From Pseudomonadales bacterium (GTDB lineage Bacteria > Pseudomonadota > Gammaproteobacteria > Pseudomonadales > DC-out160), in the NCBI GenBank assembly GCA_019090455.1, contig JAHRWA010000031.1, positions 1 through 61,762 on the forward strand: a DNA stretch of 61,762 bases. Reading direction: 5' to 3'. The notes beneath the pieces were generated by a model, which saw nothing but the letters and a program-made list of their open reading frames with translations, did no database searches and had not been told where the DNA came from. Below, in pieces: positions 54,322-61,762 of the stretch. The number at the start of each line of letters is the position of its first letter. Within the stretch, counting starts at the first letter, position 1. Position numbers and translations under genes: made by a program.

Positions 54322-54367
54322 GCGGCTATCATAATAACGCTATTTTACAGAATTATGACAACCGCTA
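54322..54367. repeat. 46-bp direct repeat, copy 2, with orphan Pho box
   Basis: Matches 52068-52113 at 41 of 46 positions. It includes a Pho-box-like TTTACAGAATTATGACAA (54344-54361) although both flanking genes (LpxR-like and pstS) end here, so this box has no gene to drive on the pstS side. See the finding on cassette insertion. Confidence 0.9.
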
Positions 54368-54403
54368 TACCCTTGTTTTATAGGTACTAGATCTAGTGGA
54401 TTC

Positions 54404-55417
54404 CTACAGACCAATAGACTTCTTAACTCTAAACAAAACTTTTGCGGGTAGTGGTATATAGCCGTCTTTCACCACCACTTTTTGTCCTTGCTGAGAAAGC
54501 ACCATATTTAAGAATTCACGCTCGATAGGAGCCAAGGCTTTATTAGGTGCTTTGTTAACATAAACATATAAGAACCGGCTCAGTGGATACGCACCTGTCG
54601 CCGCCGTTTCCGCATTCGCTTCAATATAATTGTCGCTCTCTTTTTTCCGCAAAGGAACCGCCCTAACACTGGCAGTCTTGTAACCAATACCAGAATAACC
54701 AATGCCATTAATCGAAGTTGATACCGACTGTACTACCGAAGCCGAACCGGGTTGCTCATTGACCGTATTTTTGAAATCGCCCTTACAAAGCGCTTTCTTC
54801 TTGAAGTAGCCATAGGTTCCTGAAACAGAGTTACGACCGAATATTTGGATATCGCGCTTCTTCCAAGCTCCCGATAATCCAGCATCACCCCAGGTATCGA
54901 TAGAAGCACTTCGCCCACATTTATTGGTTGAGGAAAAAACCGCATCCACGTCAGCGATGGACAATCCCGAAATAGGGTTATCTTTATGTACGTAGACGGC
55001 CAATGCATCGATAGCAACCGGCACAGCCGTGGGCTTGAAACCGTATTTATTTTCAAATGCCGCCAATTCTTTATCTTTCATTTTTCGGCTCATGGGGCCA
55101 AAGTTTGAAGTGCCTTCTGTTAATGCAGGAGGCGCTGTTGAAGAGCCTGCCGCTTGAATTTGAACTTTCACCGTCGGATACAAACGTCTGTAATCTTCTG
55201 CCCAAAGTGTCATTAAATTCGCTAAGGTATCCGATCCAACACTGGAAAGATTACCGGCAACACCGGAGGTTTTCGTATATTCAGGTATATCCTTATCAAT
55301 GGGGGTCGCTGCTATTGCGCCACTAACAAAAGTGCTACTAGCAAGAGCGCTGGTGGCAAGAAAAAGCATTCTAAAAAAAAGGGACTGCAAAAGTGCACTA
55401 CGTAAATTAACTTTCAT
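54404..55417 (-). CDS. pstS: Phosphate-binding protein PstS
   Basis: A 337-residue periplasmic protein with signal peptide (cleavage near GAIAA). The phosphate-binding motifs are visible: [11 protein letters not shown] near the N-terminus, [11 protein letters not shown] and [13 protein letters not shown]. It delivers phosphate to PstCA. Upstream is GGAG at six bases and a Pho box at 55523. The gene is separated from pstC by the TetR/LpxR cassette, so it has its own transcript. Full length for the family. Confidence 0.96.
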   Translation of the reverse strand: MKVNLRSALLQSLFFRMLFLATSALASSTFVSGAIAATPIDKDIPEYTKTSGVAGNLSSVGSDTLANLMTLWAEDYRRLYPTVKVQIQAAGSSTAPPALTEGTSNFGPMSRKMKDKELAAFENKYGFKPTAVPVAIDALAVYVHKDNPISGLSIADVDAVFSSTNKCGRSASIDTWGDAGLSGAWKKRDIQIFGRNSVSGTYGYFKKKALCKGDFKNTVNEQPGSASVVQSVSTSINGIGYSGIGYKTASVRAVPLRKKESDNYIEANAETAATGAYPLSRFLYVYVNKAPNKALAPIEREFLNMVLSQQGQKVVVKDGYIPLPAKVLFRVKKSIGL

Positions 55418-55826
55418 TTATTTCTCCTAGATTCTGTACTGACAGTGAATGGGTAAGACCCCAATATGTCATTCGTTAAAACGCCCAAATCCACGTTTCA
55501 GAACCAACTTTAGTGACCTCATGTTACAGATATATGACAAACGACTCTCCATTGATTTTTATTTTCAAATTCATATCAAACCAAGACGACATTCAATTCA
55601 AATCTCAATTCAACGACAATTAGCTATAATCGACTACAATTAGCAGGGATATAAATTGCAACATTAGAAATATAGAAAAATAGAAAAATAAATCCTGTTG
55701 TCACAAAAGTGCAATATTCCAAGTTCATGATCAGCACTAATCGGATTCTGAGACGTTACATTGTTCTTCCTTAAAAACGTTTTCACTAGCCGTGGCAATT
55801 ATCATTTAATGTAGAGAGAAACCAAA
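55418..55826. other. pstS/porin divergent intergenic region
   Basis: A 409-base gap. It contains the Pho box of pstS (55523-55540), an AT-rich stretch with short A/T repeats (AATAGAAAAATAGAAAAATAA near 55677) and the porin promoter with AGAGAG before its ATG. No ncRNA is apparent. Confidence 0.6.
55523..55540 (-). promoter_or_regulatory. Pho box upstream of pstS
   Basis: GTTACAGATATATGACAA, 16 of 18 bases of the reversed PhoB consensus, about 106 bases upstream of the pstS ATG and in the right orientation. Confidence 0.8.
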
Positions 55827-56804
55827 ATGAAGCGAACAGCACTATCAACCTCTTTAGCCTTAGCGACAGCCACCATGTGTGGAGTAGCCTTCGCCGACGG
55901 ACCAATTGATGGAAAAATTTACGGAAAAATAAACATCAGCTATCAAGTCAACGACAATGAGCAAGACGGTGGAGACTACAGCCTTAACAGCAATGCTTCT
56001 CGCTTTGGGTTTAAGGGTGATAGCCTACTAGAGGACGTTGCATTAAGCGTCATTTATAAAATCGAATTTGAGACTTACATTGATGACGGTGAAAAAAATG
56101 CAGACCAAACCCTCAAACAACGTAACAGCTATGTGGGATTAAGGGGTGGATTCGGTACCGTAAAAGCAGGGAAATTCGATACACCGTTAAAGAAGGCGCA
56201 AGGCAAATTCGATCTTTTCGGTGATTTGTCCGGCGATATTAAAGCGGTCATGGAAGGTGAGAATAGGGCCAGCAATATACTCCAATATTCTTCACCCAAA
56301 ATTGCCGATGGCGTTGTTTTGACTGCCGCCATAATCCCTGGGGAAGAATCCACTGATAGCGAAGCCGATGGACCAGCCGATGGACTCTCCGCATCCATCT
56401 CATATAAGAATGATACGCTTTATCTCGCATTAGCCATCGATTCAAAAATAGACGGACAAGACACACAACGACTTGTTGTTTCTTATTCAGTAGATGATCT
56501 CACCGTATCAGGCATGGTCCAAAGCGCTGAGACCACAGATGGCAGCCTCTATGCTCACGGTGAAAATAGTGCCGATAGTACAGGGGTAAGCATCGCCTAC
56601 AAAATCGATAAAAACACCCTTAAACTACAATACGTAGATTCTGATTCCACCTCAAGTGTCGCCGCAGGCGAACAACTCTCCCTCGGGGTCGACCATAAAT
56701 TATCAAAGAAAACGAAACTTTTTGCTTTCTACACAGATCAAGATGCCATAGCGACTTCAAACCAGACCAGCTACATCGGATTCGGTTTAGAGCATAAGTT
56801 CTAA
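55827..56804 (+). CDS. Gram-negative porin (Porin_4 type)
   Basis: A 325-residue barrel: signal peptide (MKRTALSTSLALATATMCGVAFA), then GKIYGKINISYQVND, SRFGFKGDSLLEDVALSVIYKIE, NSYVGLRGGFGTVKAGKFDTPLKKA and the closing FGLEHKF with a C-terminal Phe. This is a general diffusion trimeric porin, often specific for anions in marine species. It lies divergently from pstS across a shared promoter region, so phosphate-starvation control is plausible but not shown. Loop 3 lies near DLFGDLSGDIKAVMEGENRA. Confidence 0.92.
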   Translation: MKRTALSTSLALATATMCGVAFADGPIDGKIYGKINISYQVNDNEQDGGDYSLNSNASRFGFKGDSLLEDVALSVIYKIEFETYIDDGEKNADQTLKQRNSYVGLRGGFGTVKAGKFDTPLKKAQGKFDLFGDLSGDIKAVMEGENRASNILQYSSPKIADGVVLTAAIIPGEESTDSEADGPADGLSASISYKNDTLYLALAIDSKIDGQDTQRLVVSYSVDDLTVSGMVQSAETTDGSLYAHGENSADSTGVSIAYKIDKNTLKLQYVDSDSTSSVAAGEQLSLGVDHKLSKKTKLFAFYTDQDAIATSNQTSYIGFGLEHKF

Positions 56805-56913
56805 CTCAGCCGTCAAAATGAATCTCCTGTAGATCAGTGCCTGTCATGCGATGAAAACTGGCCCGCAGGAGATGAAATTGACGAAAAACCAATATTAAAA
56901 AGAAGGAAAACAA

Positions 56914-57099
56914 ATGACTGAAATTCAGAATATTGATTGTGATATTCAAAACTTATCGAGTTTCAAACTGGGATATCTAATCCGTTTATCCAACCTAGCG
57001 AATGTAACCATGGACACGGAATTCATTAAAGAAATTCGAACAGAGCTGATTGAAAGAGGCCACTATAATTCCGAAATAAAGCGACAATTACCTCACTGA
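56914..57099 (+). CDS. Small hypothetical protein, 61 aa
   Basis: A 61-residue soluble protein (MTEIQNIDCDIQNLSSFKLG start, one Cys, C-terminal ERGHYNSEIKRQLPH). AGAAGG with AAAACAA spacing precedes the ATG, so it is probably translated. No recognised family. It follows the porin by 109 bases and may be read through. Confidence 0.55.
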   Translation: MTEIQNIDCDIQNLSSFKLGYLIRLSNLANVTMDTEFIKEIRTELIERGHYNSEIKRQLPH

Positions 57100-57154
57100 G
57101 TTGTTGTCGTTCCCTCTCTCCCTCACTATCTATCTCCCTACCTCCCTGCCCGAA

Positions 57155-57283
57155 TTATTCAGCATTAATCGTCGATAAACCCTCAGACCGGAAATGACAC
57201 GAAAAAGTACTACCCACACCCCACTCACTTTCAATCGTTAAATTCGCATGATGCCGACTCAGAACATGCTTCCCTAATTTCCA
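57155..57283 (-). pseudogene. phoR: 3' remnant of a PhoR-type histidine kinase
   Basis: The minus strand reads KHVLSRHHANLTIES, then GVGSTFSCHF and a short tail to a TAA at 57157-57155. This is the end of the catalytic ATPase domain of PhoR (usually IVKHVL.RH...L.IES..G.GSTF...F). Upstream of that homology breaks off into unrelated sequence near 57283, so only about 40 residues remain. PhoR normally lies near pst or phoB, so this is a local copy cut at its 5' side by the island that follows. No phoB is visible in the window. Confidence 0.6.
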
Positions 57284-57494
57284 TGGTCCCCACTGGGAAC
57301 CGAACCACCGACACACTTCGCCTCACAGCAACCGTCCATCCACTCGCTGCAACACTTTTCCTCGATTTTTCAAACTATATAAAACAGCAATGTATTCTTT
57401 TATTAAAGGAACTTTGTGTTTATTATTATAGTACTATATGGAAAGACATGCTATTCTAAAAAAAGATGAATTTAACGTAAAATTGTATAGTTAT

Positions 57495-58289
57495 ATGACC
57501 AATCAAGTTTCAACGCGCCAGCAAAGGCTAGCGGCCCTTCTCCGTTGTACCTCCGGCACAATCCGTGTGAATAATGCTATGGATACCTTGAATTTAGACA
57601 GGTCCCACGCGGCAAAGCTACTCGCAGGGTGGCATAAACAAGGTGTACTGCGGCGCGTAGCCAGAGGGCTTTACGTGCCTGTCCAGCCCACGGCACTTGG
57701 GAAAACTCAGGTTCTTGAGGACCCTTGGATACTCGTGCCGGAATTATACAGTCCCGGCTATGTGGGAGGCTGGAGCGCATTGGAGCATTGGGAGCTGACT
57801 GAGCAACTATTCCGCTCTGTCTGTGTGCTCACTAATAAGCGTACTACCTATGGAAATACCGAACTTCAAGGTGTTGGCTTTTTTATTAAACATGTCCCTG
57901 AAAACCGCCTGTTTGGGACAAAAACCATTTGGCGTAATCAAATTAAAATCAGCATATCCGACCCTTATAAAACGATGCTCGATATTATTGACGATCCCTA
58001 CCTCGGTGCTGGATTACAACACACCGTTGATTGCCTAAAGGAGTTTAAACAGCTTTATTCCAAGCCAAACGATCTCGATACGCTACTGACCTACGCCAAG
58101 CAAATCAACAAGGGCGCACTATTCAAAAAGCTTGGTTATTTAGCCGAAACACTCGACTTTGAACAATCCTTTATTGACGAATGCGCAAAGAATCTGACAA
58201 TGGGATATGCGCAACTCGATAAAAAGGCAAAGGACAAAAGCCTTGTGACTAAATGGCGACTCTGGATACCCAAGGGATATAAATTTTGA
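57495..58289 (+). CDS. AbiEi-type antitoxin (type IV TA regulator)
   Basis: About 264 residues from ATG 57495 (MTNQVSTRQQRLAALL, the usual family beginning); an ATG at 57438 would add 19 residues without support. N-terminal winged helix (MDTLNLDRSHAAKLLAGWHKQGVLRR with VARGLYVPVQ), then the AbiEi domain (GYVGGWSALEHWELTEQLFR; ISDPYKTMLDIIDDPYLGAG). AbiEi represses the abiE operon and counteracts the AbiEii nucleotidyltransferase toxin. Here the toxin is truncated, so the antitoxin is an orphan. No ribosome site is evident; the region upstream is AT-rich. Confidence 0.85.
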   Translation: MTNQVSTRQQRLAALLRCTSGTIRVNNAMDTLNLDRSHAAKLLAGWHKQGVLRRVARGLYVPVQPTALGKTQVLEDPWILVPELYSPGYVGGWSALEHWELTEQLFRSVCVLTNKRTTYGNTELQGVGFFIKHVPENRLFGTKTIWRNQIKISISDPYKTMLDIIDDPYLGAGLQHTVDCLKEFKQLYSKPNDLDTLLTYAKQINKGALFKKLGYLAETLDFEQSFIDECAKNLTMGYAQLDKKAKDKSLVTKWRLWIPKGYKF

Positions 58290-58408
58290 TTAGTAAAGAT
58301 GAAATACTTTCAGTTGCCGATGAAACCGGATTAACTCCGGCGGTGGTAGAAAAGGATTATGTTCTCGGATGGATACTGGCTGCCATAAATCAAAACGATG
58401 TTTTTTAA
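58286..58408 (+). pseudogene. AbiEii toxin, 5' fragment only
   Basis: Starts at TTG overlapping the AbiEi stop (TTGA) and reads LISKDEILSVADETGLTPAV then VEKDYVLGWILAAI, the N-terminal signature of AbiEii nucleotidyltransferases, but stops at TAA after 40 residues. The catalytic GS motif and the FKGGT block that should follow are absent. After 58408 the sequence has no homology to the toxin in any frame I can see. Confidence 0.8.
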
Positions 58409-58742
58409 CTGATTTTTTAGGTTTAAGGATGCGTTGTCGCGATAGGATAATAATAGACGCCATTTTTTATAAAGCTAAACATCGCCTGAATAGATAGAGC
58501 TATCGCTGGAGTCAGGTCATGAGATGGGAATTTAGCAATAAGGTTCAATCCGAAATAGTCTTCTTTGGGTGAACACTTGTCCGTCGTGAGATTAAAAAAA
58601 ATCGATTGAAACGATGTTTATGAAAAACGGCATTAACCGATTGGCGAGACGAAGGTATTCAAGCTGCCTGCATTGATCGAGATTTATCTTTTCTGATTGC
58701 CAGGTCTAGAGCCGATATTTGCATTTTGTGGCTCGCTTGATG

Positions 58743-58774
58743 TTCCTCCCGTTAATATAGCTTAACGGGAGGAA
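58743..58774. other. Perfect 13-bp hairpin
   Basis: TTCCTCCCGTTAA (58743-58755), loop TATAGC, TTAACGGGAGGAA (58762-58774). No T-run follows, so it is not a standard terminator; could be a palindromic repeat element or an end of a lost mobile element. Confidence 0.7.
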
Positions 58775-58924
58775 TCCGTTGGCGAGCAAACTAACCTCTC
58801 AAATCTGGTATTGGTTTTTGCTTAACCTAGAGACGCTACCAGGCTAAAGCCTGCCGCTAGATTCTCAAATAGCTACCGACACCTGACTATAGTCATACGA
58901 GAGCAGTCGAAATCAGCCTGTCTT

Positions 58925-58952
58925 ATGTCCGCAGCTTTCGCATTGCGGACAT
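58925..58952. other. 9-bp hairpin with TGTCCGCA/TGCGGACA arms
   Basis: ATGTCCGCA and TGCGGACAT around a 10-base loop. I recall similar palindromic units in intergenic regions of marine Gammaproteobacteria, but have no basis for a function. Confidence 0.55.
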
Positions 58953-59321
58953 TGGCACTTTTAGCGGTCGGCACGTTTATATCGAAATGCCATACTCTCC
59001 TTCCGATCCAAAGCGGAAGTTCGGTCGTCTTGCGAAAGAAGCCAGATTTACCTAAAAACTGTCATTCAAAATAGAATAGAAAGCTGATCTATTTTGGTGG
59101 ATATTAAAGCTGGGTTGAAGTGGGTTATTAAGATTCTGGAATATACGCCTTCCGGATAACATGCGAGTATGTGGGATATCTCGTTAGTACATTGGTAGAA
59201 AATGGAAGATATATATCATATCGAAAGACTACCTCGTTTTTTACGGGAAACCGGTGAGCCTCTTGTTGATGTCTTTTTTACCTAGGTCTACTTGATGAGC
59301 CGTTTACTAGAAACTGTGACT

Positions 59322-59344
59322 TTATGATTTAAAAGGGATGTTGG
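59322..59344 (+). repeat. 23-bp repeat copy 1 (TTATGATTTAAAAGGG type)
   Basis: Matches 60547-60569 at 22 of 23 bases and lies just before the ATG at 59348, acting as its ribosome-binding region (AAAAGGGATG). The second copy spans the stop of the HEPN-like gene and the spacer before the next gene. Confidence 0.8.
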
Positions 59345-59347
59345 AAT

Positions 59348-59662
59348 ATGACTGAATACAACGAATTCACTGTAAATCGAGTGAAATCAAAGCTCTCGGA
59401 ATTCATGTTGAAAGTCGATAGTCTTATTGAGAGTGAACACACTACGAGAGAAAATGTAGAAACATTCTTATCTGATCTTAATATGGAGAAAGAGCTAGCC
59501 GAAAATAACATCAACACGGTTATTCAAGAAAGTAATTATGTACCCGCACTTGAAGAAGCAATAATGCATACTGAGAAAGGACTTGAAGCGGATAACATTG
59601 AAAGGTGTTTCGATGCGCTTAGAGATGCTAGTTTTTCAATCGGCTATTTTCTGAATCACTAA
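59348..59662 (+). CDS. Hypothetical acidic helical protein, 104 aa
   Basis: A 104-residue soluble, acidic and helical protein (VNRVKSKLSEFMLKVDSLIE, ERCFDALRDASFSIGYFLNH), not recognised. AAGGG lies before the ATG. It is the first of several island ORFs on the plus strand with short spacers of about 60 bases, suggesting one transcription unit. No signal or TM. Function unknown, possibly part of a defence unit with the HEPN-like gene. Confidence 0.65.
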   Translation: MTEYNEFTVNRVKSKLSEFMLKVDSLIESEHTTRENVETFLSDLNMEKELAENNINTVIQESNYVPALEEAIMHTEKGLEADNIERCFDALRDASFSIGYFLNH

Positions 59663-59730
59663 AAGGGATTATTGAATAAACAGGATTATAGGAAAGCGAT
59701 TATTTACTTATATGGAAATGAAATCTAAGT

Positions 59731-60552
59731 ATGCCAATAACTACGACTTCCACGGTTAGCCCTAATAGAATGGGCTGCAACCTTAACAGAGAAGAATTAG
59801 AGTTAGTAACTCGATTGAGAGCAAGTGCATTCGAGTTACAGAGACGATTCATGATCGCTGAAAAGTCCATGCTTGGGCTAAAAGAGTTGATATTCGATGC
59901 AGAAATATCCCGTAAAACGGAAAACACTTACGAGGCCCACGTAGTCGCCACCCTACGTTTACAGCTATTTCGCATACTTATAGTTGACCTTTGGGGATGT
60001 GTTTTCGATGATGATAGAAGAACTGGAAGTATTAGGTCAACGTTACGAGAAATTAGACGTGATGACAAAGTACTAGAGGCCCTTAAGAGATATTACTCAG
60101 ATTCTGATTGTTTAGATATCGTTGTTGAAGGCGTTGATAATCACTCTGAAATTGAACTTCATAAAGTGAGGGCAGAGGAAAATTACTCTAGGAAAGCTAT
60201 CGAGCTTATTGATTCAACTTGGAATGATTTAGATTCAAACTCGTCAACCCTAGATACCATTCAAGCAAAAAGGCTCAAGTGGTTTAGGCATAAAATAGTG
60301 GTTCATTATGAGAAAACCGAGCATGGTCTACATGGTTTTGAAGATGAGCCTCCGGATGGAGAGGGGCCGATGTTATGGAGGGAACCCATAGACTATTTTG
60401 CAACTATAAGGCCTTATGTATATAAGTTATTTTTACTTATAACAAGTACATCATGGGATTCAAGCTCGACAGATATAGAGCGATTATATTGTAAAGCATT
60501 TTGGGATCGATTTAAAAATGGCTCTACAAATATAGAAACTATGGCATTATGA
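59731..60552 (+). CDS. HEPN-like (AbiU2-type) protein
   Basis: A 273-residue helical protein. The motif RHKIVVHYEKT near residues 186-193 fits the Rx4-6H signature of HEPN ribonucleases, and the surrounding sequence (a C-terminal R..VH in a helix after LDTIQAKRLKWF) resembles the AbiU2 group. HEPN proteins typically act as toxic RNases in abortive-infection systems. There is no nucleotidyltransferase (MNT) partner adjacent, and the ORFs on both sides are unknown. No strong ribosome site; ATG 59731. The call rests on the motif only. Confidence 0.55.
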   Translation: MPITTTSTVSPNRMGCNLNREELELVTRLRASAFELQRRFMIAEKSMLGLKELIFDAEISRKTENTYEAHVVATLRLQLFRILIVDLWGCVFDDDRRTGSIRSTLREIRRDDKVLEALKRYYSDSDCLDIVVEGVDNHSEIELHKVRAEENYSRKAIELIDSTWNDLDSNSSTLDTIQAKRLKWFRHKIVVHYEKTEHGLHGFEDEPPDGEGPMLWREPIDYFATIRPYVYKLFLLITSTSWDSSSTDIERLYCKAFWDRFKNGSTNIETMAL

Positions 60553-60569
60553 TTTAAAAGGGACGTTGG
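60547..60569 (+). repeat. 23-bp repeat copy 2
   Basis: TTATGATTTAAAAGGGACGTTGG matches the copy at 59322-59344 except for one base. Includes the stop of the HEPN-like gene. May have arisen by duplication of the adjacent gene or cassette. Confidence 0.8.
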
Positions 60570-60612
60570 GAAATGTCCTAAATAGTTTTTCGAAAATGAA
60601 ATGGAGTATTGC

Positions 60613-61257
60613 ATGTCCTTGCATGACGAGTGGTTGGCTATCGAAAAGCTCATTGGCGATATTATCAGTATTTGCAACTCATATATAAACATGAGAAAAG
60701 CCGAAGGGGCCGATAACAAAAGTGTTGTGAAACGAGTTATATTTCCATTTTATAGTGAAATATCTGAAAGGATCATCAAGTTTAAAGAAAGGTATTCTGC
60801 AGTATTAACTGAGGAAGCCAATCATAGGCTTGAATCGTTTCAAGATGAAACGAAAATAGTTTTAGGCGCTAAAAGCTCAACAGGAGAACAGTCAGCTAGT
60901 AGTGTCCTTTATACAAGCGCCCAGCTTCAGAAATTTAAATCTGATTTTAATTATTTGATATCCGACTTAGATGCCGTAGCATTTAGGTTAACAGAAAGGT
61001 CTTTTTTACATCTTCAGCAGAGTATATGTGTTGATGATCCTACAAGAACAGCTTGGATGAACGCATTTAGTAACCGCGAAGAAAAATGTGAAAAACTTGG
61101 AGCCATCCACCTACTTTCTCACGGTATCTATTCATTCAAAGCGAATACCGAAAATGGAAATACGGATCTGGTGCTCAGCGAACCTGTTACTGAAAAAACC
61201 ACAGAGTTCGCGAATAGGACATCAGAAGGTTTGGTATTAACCGAAGGAAGATGGTGA
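60613..61257 (+). CDS. Hypothetical island protein, 214 aa
   Basis: About 214 residues from ATG 60613 (GGAG at six bases; an ATG 12 bases earlier is possible). Two parts are visible: a helical N-terminal domain and, after 150, the sequence CEKLGAIHLLSHGIYSFKAN with TDLVLSEP, a block I have seen only in unassigned island proteins. Unknown function. The next gene overlaps it by seven bases, so the two are coupled and may form one two-component product. Confidence 0.65.
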   Translation: MSLHDEWLAIEKLIGDIISICNSYINMRKAEGADNKSVVKRVIFPFYSEISERIIKFKERYSAVLTEEANHRLESFQDETKIVLGAKSSTGEQSASSVLYTSAQLQKFKSDFNYLISDLDAVAFRLTERSFLHLQQSICVDDPTRTAWMNAFSNREEKCEKLGAIHLLSHGIYSFKANTENGNTDLVLSEPVTEKTTEFANRTSEGLVLTEGRW

Positions 61258-61502
61258 GGAAGCAGTCGGAAACACAAAAAAAGAGTGAAGAAGGCTTTCA
61301 ACAAGCCAAATTGTATTCATACGGAGCATTAGGCGGTATAGAATTACGTTATTATAGATACATTATTCTGGTATCTCAGGACTATCTTAGCAATATGCCA
61401 TCGGATAAAGACATTGATTGTATTAGATATCGGTTCATTAATATTGCCGTCAACCCCTCGCGCCCTAGTGACGCATCAAAAAAACTAGCAATGTCCATTT
61501 AA
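61251..61502 (+). CDS. Hypothetical island protein, 83 aa
   Basis: An 83-residue protein overlapping the previous gene by seven bases (ATG 61251 or GTG 61254; GAAGGA is close). Sequence SYGALGGIELRYYRYIILVS suggests a small alpha/beta fold with conserved Tyr/Arg. Not recognised. The coupling suggests partnership with the 214-aa protein, perhaps as toxin-antitoxin-like or defence partners; inference only. Confidence 0.6.
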   Translation: MVRKQSETQKKSEEGFQQAKLYSYGALGGIELRYYRYIILVSQDYLSNMPSDKDIDCIRYRFINIAVNPSRPSDASKKLAMSI

Positions 61503-61529
61503 GGCCGTTGATTAACCGTGGATGGAGTT

Positions 61530-61664
61530 ATGGAAGACAAAAATAAAATTGACTCTGCTTGGTGTGAGTGGATAGGAAATAATTCTGATATATGGCCACA
61601 ACGAGCCTGTTTAGGCGATGCATTAGAAGGTGATGTACTATTGAAATTTCAGTCACTGTGGTGA
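61530..61664 (+). CDS. Possible small ORF, 44 aa
   Basis: MEDKNKIDSAWCEWIGNNSD and a further 24 residues ending at TGA 61662-61664. GGAG lies 4 bases before the ATG; a GTG at 61518 is in frame. Unrecognised. It might be a truncated 5' end of a gene cut by the following intron-like sequence. Confidence 0.35.
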   Translation: MEDKNKIDSAWCEWIGNNSDIWPQRACLGDALEGDVLLKFQSLW

Positions 61665-61762
61665 GAAACTGCTAATCGGGTAAGCACCGGTGTCTCTCCG
61701 GCGCTCCCCACAACACCCTGCATGCGGGTCCGCACAGGGCGTTTCACTCAGAATAGTGAAGC
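61665..61762 (+). mobile_element. Group-II-intron-like sequence at the edge
   Basis: GTCTCTCCGGCGCTCCCC followed by a CCCTG/CAGGG plus TGCGG/CCGCA stem (61730-61750 region) and GTTTCA resembles the structured segments that accompany bacterial group II intron reverse-transcriptase genes. The rest would lie to the right of the window. The call is by remembered sequence pattern only and has not been folded or searched. Confidence 0.4.

Larger units (their letters stand above)
58409..59347. other. Gene-poor stretch in the island
   Basis: A 939-base segment without a convincing gene. It holds two hairpins (58743-58774 and 58925-58952), a short open frame near 59204 (MEDIYHIERLPRFLRETG..., closed by TAG) and a copy of the 23-base repeat at 59322. 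No transposase, integrase or inverted ends. It may be decayed mobile DNA. Confidence 0.5.

Noticed and set aside
58409..59347. Insertion sequence
   Set aside because: No transposase frame, no terminal inverted repeats or target duplication found; only isolated hairpins.
59322..60600. Integron gene-cassette (attC) structure suggested by the 23-bp repeats and GTTGGG
   Set aside because: No GTTRRRY core with inverted partner could be traced, no integrase is seen, and repeats are only 23 bases.
1..61762. CRISPR array or tRNA/rRNA genes
   Set aside because: No direct repeats with regular unique spacers, and no cloverleaf or rRNA sequence noticed on either strand.

Overview
The window looks like chromosome of a marine, heterotrophic gammaproteobacterium of moderate GC (Pseudomonadales/Oceanospirillales-like). 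The grounds are a long-subunit PstC/PstA phosphate transporter, a Fur-boxed imelysin/di-haem iron cluster like the icmP locus of Pseudomonas, FadH, NadK, a yeaC/DUF2797 pair, many lipoproteins and a GlyGly-CTERM protein. I cannot name the genus. I saw no rRNA, tRNA, CRISPR array or intact transposase gene.

Layout: (a) 1-2.5 kb: housekeeping and hypothetical genes on the minus strand (DUF2797, YeaC-like, EamA transporter, TPR-like protein). (b) 2.6-12.7 kb: iron-regulated block. A Fur-boxed small protein is followed by a divergent pair, a di-haem peroxidase on one side and imelysin / DUF1111 di-haem protein / Tat-type DUF1513 propeller / second imelysin / porin / membrane-anchored M16 peptidase on the other. 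(c) 12.7-17.6 kb: degenerate EAL protein, NAD kinase, Q-rich coiled-coil protein. (d) 18-27.6 kb: catabolic and surface genes (FadH, AraC regulator, Baeyer-Villiger-type monooxygenase, beta-helix GlyGly-CTERM protein, TauD-type dioxygenase, NarK-type transporter). (e) 27.7-34.1 kb: signalling block with two Ser/Thr kinases, an ECF43-like sigma factor and an outer-membrane barrel, plus a frameshifted membrane-protein gene. (f) 34.1-46 kb: accessory block of small regulator/effector pairs (ArsR-SRPBCC twice, LysR-DUF1330, DGPF protein-ECF42 sigma, HxlR-membrane protein), an M23-like lipoprotein and an unusual wHTH-NACHT-six-TM protein. (g) 46-57 kb: pst-phoU phosphate regulon, split by a TetR/LpxR cassette flanked by 46-bp direct repeats that each carry a Pho box; a porin follows pstS. 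(h) 57.1 kb to the end: an AT-richer island that begins at a 3' remnant of phoR and holds an AbiEi antitoxin with a truncated AbiEii toxin, a HEPN-like protein, several unknown ORFs and, at the edge, a group-II-intron-like sequence.

Most exciting candidates: the wHTH-NACHT-TM protein at 39.8 kb; the kinase/sigma module, whose sigma factor has lost the acidic DAED motif and carries a Thr in its place; and the Pho-box direct repeats that mark the LpxR cassette as an insertion into the pst operon. A genome-style oddity is the recurrence of sequence-unrelated tandem duplications of about 16 bp in many intergenic spacers. All functional statements are read from sequence motifs and recalled family knowledge; no searches were run.
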